Part shown: positions 58,788 to 64,000 of the stretch, piece by piece
Numbering within the stretch: the stretch's first letter is position 1
Layout: each line of letters begins with the position of its first letter
Assembly: GCF_017876295.1 (NCBI RefSeq)
Contig: NZ_JAGINT010000002.1
Coordinates: 372,001 to 436,000, forward strand
DNA: 64,000 nt
Direction of reading: 5' to 3'
Origin: Kribbella aluminosa
GTDB lineage: Bacteria; Actinomycetota; Actinomycetes; Propionibacteriales; Kribbellaceae
The notes under the pieces: generated by a model
The model's database searches: none
Seen by the model: only the letters and a program-made list of their open reading frames with translations
What the model was told of the DNA's origin: nothing
Made by a program: the position numbers and the translations under genes

Positions 58788-58913
58788 GGCCTTGTTTCAC
58801 GCCGGAATGTAAGTCGGCCAGCGACGGTTGTGGCAAGTAGACACCCAAGACCTGGGGGCCTTTGCTACGGATCGTCCGGCACGTTCCTGCCGGCGAAGGA
58901 GAGGAAGCGCGAC

Positions 58914-59984
<1,071 letters not shown>

Positions 59985-59993
59985 TTTGACCCT

Positions 59994-60428
59994 GTGGGCC
60001 TTTGGATCAAGGACGCACCAGGTGTGATGGAGCTGCCGTCGGGTCGGCTCGTGCGCGGACGTGGTCTGCGGCACGGCCCGGCGGCAGCGCCGTTCCCGAC
60101 GTACGGCGTGTATCTGCTCGGCAAGGAACCGCCCGACGTGCCGTGGGAGGCGTACTGGGTGAAGTGGCCGGACTTCCGGCTGCCCGTCGATCGTCCACAG
60201 GCGCTGGCAGCGTTCCGCGAGGCCCTGGAGCGGACCGCGACCGGACGGGTCGAGCTGGTCTGCGGGGGCGGTCGCGGACGGACCGGTACGGCGCTCGCGT
60301 GCCTCGCCGTACTCGATGGTGTGCCGGCTGATCAGGCGGTCGACTACGTCAGGCAGCACTACGACAAGCACGCGGTGGAAACGCCCTGGCAGAAGCGGTA
60401 CGTGCTAAATCTCTTGACCGGGGCGTGA
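59994..60428 (+). CDS. protein-tyrosine/dual-specificity phosphatase-like protein
   Basis: 144 residues with the CX5R(T) signature ELVCGGGRGRTGTALACLAVL (Cys90, Arg96) and an upstream WPDFRLPVD loop containing a candidate general-acid Asp. The conserved His before Cys is replaced by Val. Small cytosolic phosphatase; substrate unknown. GTG nine bases after the ABC ATPase stop, so it may be co-transcribed. Confidence 0.78.
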   Translation: MGLWIKDAPGVMELPSGRLVRGRGLRHGPAAAPFPTYGVYLLGKEPPDVPWEAYWVKWPDFRLPVDRPQALAAFREALERTATGRVELVCGGGRGRTGTALACLAVLDGVPADQAVDYVRQHYDKHAVETPWQKRYVLNLLTGA

Positions 60429-60437
60429 GGGATCACG

Positions 60438-60845
60438 TTGGGTCGAGGCGTGACGATCGAACGGAACAACCCCGAGGGGCTGCATGCCACGCCTGGGTAT
60501 CACCATGTGACGCGGGTCCAGGCGGACACCCTGCTGTACCTCGCCGGGCAGTGCCCGTTGCAGCCCTCCGGTGAGTTGGCCGCGGGCGGCCTCGAAGGGC
60601 AGACCGCGCAGGTGATCACGAACATCCTCACCGCTCTGACGGCCGCCGGCGCGACACCTGACCAGGTCGTCCGCACGGTGATCTACGTCGCCAGCTCCGA
60701 CCGGGCCGAGCTCAGCGCGGTCTGGGACCAGCTGAACGCCTCGCCGATCGCGGCGGCGTTCACCACGGCGAGCACACTGCTCGGCGTCGCCCAGCTCGGG
60801 TTCCCGGGGCAGCTGGTCGAGGTCGACGTCACGGCGGCTCTGTGA
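60438..60845 (+). CDS. Rid-family (YjgF/RidA-like) protein
   Basis: 135 residues: LLYLAGQCPLQPSGELAAGGLEGQTAQVITNILTALTAAGATPDQVVRTVIYVA is the RidA core. Members hydrolyse reactive enamine/imine intermediates, though the key Arg of archetypal RidA is not evident here. TTG at 60438 or GTG at 60450 could start it. Overlaps the GrpB gene by GTGA. Confidence 0.83.
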   Translation: MGRGVTIERNNPEGLHATPGYHHVTRVQADTLLYLAGQCPLQPSGELAAGGLEGQTAQVITNILTALTAAGATPDQVVRTVIYVASSDRAELSAVWDQLNASPIAAAFTTASTLLGVAQLGFPGQLVEVDVTAAL

Positions 60846-61414
60846 TCGTCCCAGCCGAGGTGATCGACTACGACCCGCGCTGGCCGTTGTGGTTCGCGGA
60901 GATCCGCGCGCGGTTGACGCCGTACCTGGCCGAGCTCCCGCACCGGATCGAGCACGTCGGCAGTACCGCCGTACCCGGTCTGGCGGCGAAGCCGATCATC
61001 GACGTGGACGTCGTCGTACCGTCGGCCGACCTGGTCCCGGCCGCGATCTCGCGCCTGGCCGCGGCGGGGTACGTCCACGAGGGGGACCAGGGGATCGCGG
61101 GTCGCGAGGCGTTCGCACTGCCGCCCAACGCGGTCCACTACCACCATCTGTACGTCGTTGTCGACGGCAACAAAGCACACCGGGACCACGTGCTGCTCCG
61201 CGATCATCTGCGCGTGGACGCCGCCGATCGGGAGCGGTACGCCGCTCGCAAGCGCGAGCTGGCGCACCTGCTCACCACCGACCGCAGCGCATACGTCTCC
61301 GGTAAAGGTGCCATGGTCGAAGAGCTGATCGCTAGTGTCCAGTTGCATCGCTTACTGGACACTCGAGCTGGTGGTTCGCCCACAGGCGACGGTTCGGGTC
61401 GTACCGGCGCCTGA
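60842..61414 (+). CDS. GrpB-family nucleotidyltransferase-fold protein
   Basis: 190 residues. RIEHVGSTAVPGLAAKPIIDVDVVV carries the GS and DxD-like motifs of the polymerase-beta fold, with HYHHLYVVVDGNKAHRDHVLLRDHLR as the GrpB signature. Role unclear; possibly nucleotide transfer. Its 3' 83 bases overlap the convergent flavoprotein gene, a long overlap, and the C-terminal 25 residues beyond LHRLLD may be non-essential. Confidence 0.85.
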   Translation: MIVPAEVIDYDPRWPLWFAEIRARLTPYLAELPHRIEHVGSTAVPGLAAKPIIDVDVVVPSADLVPAAISRLAAAGYVHEGDQGIAGREAFALPPNAVHYHHLYVVVDGNKAHRDHVLLRDHLRVDAADRERYAARKRELAHLLTTDRSAYVSGKGAMVEELIASVQLHRLLDTRAGGSPTGDGSGRTGA

Positions 61415-62618
61415 GCTCGACGAGCCGGTCGTAGTCGTCGTACGCCTCGGCGATCTCCTCCGGTGCGAGCTTGGCGAAGCTGAAGTTGAGGGCGCGGCCA
61501 ATAGTTGCCTCCCGCCACGGTTCGAGCACCTCGCTCGCAGCCTCGCCGTCGCCCGGGGTGAGCACGGTCAGCGAGTACGCCGCCTCGCGACGGCCGACCG
61601 CGTTCGGGACCTCGGGCTGCCGGGCGAGCGCGCCGCCGAGGTGCCGGATGCCGATCACGTGCATCCGCGACGCTTCCGGACCGGGCAAGGTCTTCAGTGC
61701 ATCAAGGTTGTCGACCAGCGCGTTGCACGAGCTGTAGCTGTCGGGATGCTCCGGCTCCGCGAAGATCTTCCCGGACTCGACGTACGGCAGCTCGCCGACT
61801 GTGTCGATCACGGGCGTCCCGATCGCCCGCAGCGGTGCGATCAGCTCGGCACCGCGGTCGCCGAGGATCGCGACCTGGATCCTGCCGATGTACTTCCTAC
61901 GCAACGGCGCCGGCACCTGCGGGAGGTCCGGGATCGGCAGGATCGCGATCGCCGACGTCACCTCCTCCGGCACGGTCCGCGTCCACTCCCGCCACACCTC
62001 GGGTGCATCCGGGTACTCGGCGAGGTCGAAGGACAGGCTGCCGCCGAAGATTGTCGGTACCTCGAACAGGTCGATCTCGATCCCCGTCACGACACCGAAG
62101 TTCCCGCCGCCGCCCCGGAGCGCCCAGAACAGGTCCGGGTCGTCCTCCGCGTTCCGTCGTACGCCGTCCGCGGTCACCACTTCGATCCGCCGGACGTGAT
62201 CCGCGGCGTACCCGAACCGCCGGGCCATCAGCCCCAGTCCCCCGCCGAGCGTGTACGAGATCGCGCCGACACCGGGCGCACTGCCGGACAGCGGGGCGAG
62301 CCCGTACGGCGCGGTCGCGGCCAGCACGTCCCGCCAGGTCGCCCCCGCCTCGATCCACGCGGTCCGCCGCTCGGCATCCACCGTGACGCCGTTGAAACCG
62401 GCGGTCGCGATCAGCACGCCGCCGTCGATCCCCTCGATCAGCCCGTGCCCGGCCGCCTGCACCGCGATCCGCAGATCGTGGTCGATCGCGTACCGGACCG
62501 CCTGCTGTACCTCCTCCACGCTCGTGACCGGGAAGATCACCGCCGGCCGGTGCGGGTCGCGCCGCTGGAACCCGAGCCGCGCCTCGTCGTACCCCGTGCT
62601 TGTCGTCGTCAGCATCAT
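61332..62618 (-). CDS. FAD-binding BBE-type oxidoreductase
   Basis: 428 residues from the first of two ATGs. The PCMH-type FAD domain is clear: PAVIFPVTSVEEVQQAVRYA, IAVQAAGHGLIEG (His for 8-alpha-histidyl FAD), LSGSAPGVGAISYTLGGGLGLMARRFGYAADHV and ALRGGGGNFGVVTGIEI. The C-terminal BBE motif reads YDPNRRLWANHQL. It lacks the usual CxxV second flavin link and a signal peptide, so it is a cytosolic oxidase or dehydrogenase of unknown substrate. Divergent from a WYL regulator. Confidence 0.88.
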   Translation of the reverse strand: MMLTTTSTGYDEARLGFQRRDPHRPAVIFPVTSVEEVQQAVRYAIDHDLRIAVQAAGHGLIEGIDGGVLIATAGFNGVTVDAERRTAWIEAGATWRDVLAATAPYGLAPLSGSAPGVGAISYTLGGGLGLMARRFGYAADHVRRIEVVTADGVRRNAEDDPDLFWALRGGGGNFGVVTGIEIDLFEVPTIFGGSLSFDLAEYPDAPEVWREWTRTVPEEVTSAIAILPIPDLPQVPAPLRRKYIGRIQVAILGDRGAELIAPLRAIGTPVIDTVGELPYVESGKIFAEPEHPDSYSSCNALVDNLDALKTLPGPEASRMHVIGIRHLGGALARQPEVPNAVGRREAAYSLTVLTPGDGEAASEVLEPWREATIGRALNFSFAKLAPEEIAEAYDDYDRLVELRRRYDPNRRLWANHQLECPVSDATGH

Positions 62619-62635
62619 GAAGCTCACGCTAGAGG

Positions 62636-62664
62636 CCCTTGCGGACACATCTTGTCCGCAAGGG
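62636..62664. promoter_or_regulatory. perfect 12-bp inverted repeat (WYL operator)
   Basis: CCCTTGCGGACA (62636-62647) and TGTCCGCAAGGG (62653-62664) are exact inverse complements with a 5-base spacer, lying between the flavoprotein and WYL starts. It ends 11 bases before the WYL ATG. Confidence 0.8.
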
Positions 62665-62675
62665 ATCATGGACGG

Positions 62676-63692
62676 ATGAGTGCCAGGAAAGAGATGCCCG
62701 GCCGGCTGCTGCGGTTGCTGTCACTGCTGCAGAGCCGCCGCGAGTGGTCGGGCCACGAGCTCGCCGACCGCCTCGGCGTCACCGAGCGCACAGTACGGCG
62801 GGACGTCGAGCGGCTGCGTGCGCTCGACTACCCGGTGACCGGCACGACCGGGACCGCGGGCGGGTACCGCCTCGGCTCCGGTACACACCTGCCGCCGCTG
62901 CAGCTGGACGACGACGAGGCGATCGCCGTCGCGGTGAGCCTGGTCAGCGCGGCCGGCGGCGGCGTGAGCGGGATGGCGGACAGTTCGATGAGCGCGCTGG
63001 CCAAGCTGGAGCAGGTCCTGCCGGCACGGCTGCGGCCGCAGCTCGCGGCGGTCGGGTCGGCTGCGGAGGCGATCCCGCGCCCCGGTCTTCCACAGGTCGA
63101 TCCGGGTGTGCTCGCCGTACTCGCCCGCTGCTGCCGGAACCACGAGGTGGTGGCCTTCGACTACAACGGGCGCAGCCGGGGTACGACGCGGCGGCGGGTG
63201 GAGCCGCATCAACTGCTGACGCTGGCCTGGCGGTGGTACCTGCTCGCGTTCGATCCGGACCGCGACGACTGGCGGATCTTCCGCGTCGACCGGATCTCCT
63301 CGGTGGCGTCGGTACTGCACCGGTTCACGCCGCGGGTGGTGGACGGGCCGACGTACCTGGTGGAGTCCTTCGTGTCGGCGCAGTACCAGCACACGGTCGA
63401 GTTGACGGTCTCGGTGCCGGCCTCGGAGGTGACCTCGACGTTCGAGGGGGTCGTCCGGGGTATCGTCACGCCGCTCGGCGAGACGTCCTGCAAGGTCCGG
63501 TTCAGCGCGGACACGCCGGGCATGCTGCTCACCCAGGTGGCCGCGATCGCGGCGCTCGGATCCTTCACCGTCGACCAGGCGACACCGGAGACGGCCGCGC
63601 TGATCACCGGAGCGGGCGAACGGCTCGCGCGCGCATTTGCTCTAGGCAACGATCAGGCCGATACCAAGGGTCAGGACCCCGACCGCCAGTGA
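62676..63692 (+). CDS. WYL-domain transcriptional regulator (YafY-like)
   Basis: 338 residues: HTH_11 (LADRLGVTERTVRRDVERLRALDYPVTGTTGTAGGYRL), WYL domain (LTLAWRWYLLAFDPDRDDWRIFRVDRI) and a WCX C-terminus. It shares architecture with the WYL protein at 50557. It probably represses the divergent flavoprotein through the 12-bp inverted repeat. An upstream ATG at 62668 is in another frame. Overlaps the right-edge membrane gene by 51 bases. Confidence 0.9.
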   Translation: MSARKEMPGRLLRLLSLLQSRREWSGHELADRLGVTERTVRRDVERLRALDYPVTGTTGTAGGYRLGSGTHLPPLQLDDDEAIAVAVSLVSAAGGGVSGMADSSMSALAKLEQVLPARLRPQLAAVGSAAEAIPRPGLPQVDPGVLAVLARCCRNHEVVAFDYNGRSRGTTRRRVEPHQLLTLAWRWYLLAFDPDRDDWRIFRVDRISSVASVLHRFTPRVVDGPTYLVESFVSAQYQHTVELTVSVPASEVTSTFEGVVRGIVTPLGETSCKVRFSADTPGMLLTQVAAIAALGSFTVDQATPETAALITGAGERLARAFALGNDQADTKGQDPDRQ

Positions 63693-64000
63693 CGCCGCGC
63701 CGAGCCAGAGGATCCAGAGGAACTGGTTCGGGCCGGTCCGGTCCTTGCCGGCCGACGAGGCGAAGAAGCCGCCGGACATCAGGATCGCCGCGACCGGGAT
63801 CGCGAGCCGCCCGACCCACAGCCAGAACCCGGTGAGCCCGGTCTGGTCGACGTACAGCAGGCCGACGAGGCTGAGGATCACGAGCACGCCGGCGTGGGCA
63901 TGGCCCGCGCGGGCGAAGGACTTCTGGAAGTCGGTCATCGGCACCTGACCGCGGACGATCCGGGTCATGAAGTAGCCGCCGAACTGGATCGTCACGATCG
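63642..64000 (-). CDS. integral membrane protein, 5' end outside the window
   Basis: The visible C-terminal 118 or so residues include IQFGGYFMTRIVRGQVPMTDFQKSFARAGHAHAGVLVILSLVGLLYVDQ and three hydrophobic helices. The frame stays open to the window edge, and a membrane start would be expected further upstream. His-Ala-His in GHAHAG may bind metal or haem. Unknown function; similar small proteins occur widely in actinobacteria. Confidence 0.7.
   Translation of the reverse strand, partial: IVTIQFGGYFMTRIVRGQVPMTDFQKSFARAGHAHAGVLVILSLVGLLYVDQTGLTGFWLWVGRLAIPVAAILMSGGFFASSAGKDRTGPNQFLWILWLGAASLAVGVLTLGIGLIVA

Overview
The window is chromosomal DNA from a high-GC Actinomycete. GTG starts are common, GGAGG-type ribosome sites are frequent, and divergent regulator/enzyme pairs are everywhere. 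The gene style (DinB-fold DUF664 protein, F420-type PPOX enzyme, actinobacterial HelD, LysG/LysE, WYL regulators, protealysin-like M4 protease) and the very frequent GTAC-containing codon pairs fit Kribbella or a close relative; that genus call is inference. About 75 protein genes are densely packed on both strands. Many convergent neighbours overlap at their 3' ends and many operon neighbours overlap by ATGA or GTGA. I saw no rRNA, tRNA, CRISPR array, prophage or intact transposase.

Layout. 1-5.5 kb: end of DNA polymerase IV, a phosphotransferase, then an acid-sugar catabolic locus (lactonase and MR-type dehydratase divergent from a GntR regulator and a fumarylacetoacetase-fold hydrolase) with a palindromic operator between the arms. 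5.5-13.9 kb: methyltransferase, VOC protein, DUF1023 hydrolase, LysE- and MFS-type transporters separated by a 169-bp palindromic MITE-like element, a phosphotriesterase-family enzyme and a DEAD-box RNA helicase. 14-21.5 kb: a TetR operon with twin TTGAAC-N2-GTTCAA operators, a metal-dependent amidohydrolase, an ankyrin protein, a cation/H+ antiporter, a GNAT enzyme and an SCO6745-like protein. 21.5-25.2 kb is a gene graveyard around an intact LysG/LysE exporter pair: a TetR and an FAD-monooxygenase remnant joined head to head by a deletion, then an abiF-like small RNA upstream of a broken Abi_2 (AbiF-type HEPN) gene, then a broken metallo-beta-lactamase-fold gene.

25.3-38 kb: an SDR/TetR pair, exporters, an XRE regulator, a PLP sulfur-amino-acid enzyme divergent from an Lrp regulator with a dense cluster of DnaA-box-like sites, flavin enzymes (one behind a SoxR-box-like dyad), an M4 protease and a HelD-type RNA polymerase recycling ATPase. 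38-50 kb: an exported PHP-type phosphoesterase with a His-rich leader, several VOC proteins, an SDR, a TetR/VOC operon, a virginiamycin B lyase behind the wreck of an ABC-F protein, a UbiA prenyltransferase, a prolyl iminopeptidase-like hydrolase, a PhyH dioxygenase and a cupin. 50-64 kb: two WYL regulators, an AraC/NmrA pair, a dienelactone hydrolase, a PPOX protein, an HxlR/dihydrofolate-reductase-like pair with two operators, a frameshifted phosphotransferase, an MFS/LysR pair, an MsmK/UgpC-type sugar ABC ATPase, a tyrosine phosphatase, RidA, GrpB and a BBE-type flavoprotein behind a perfect 12-bp inverted repeat.

The commonest theme is small self-contained regulator/target units, and in many of them the operator can be read directly. 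The most unusual region is the decayed 21.5-25.2 kb island, which contains the abiF-like RNA and its broken partner.
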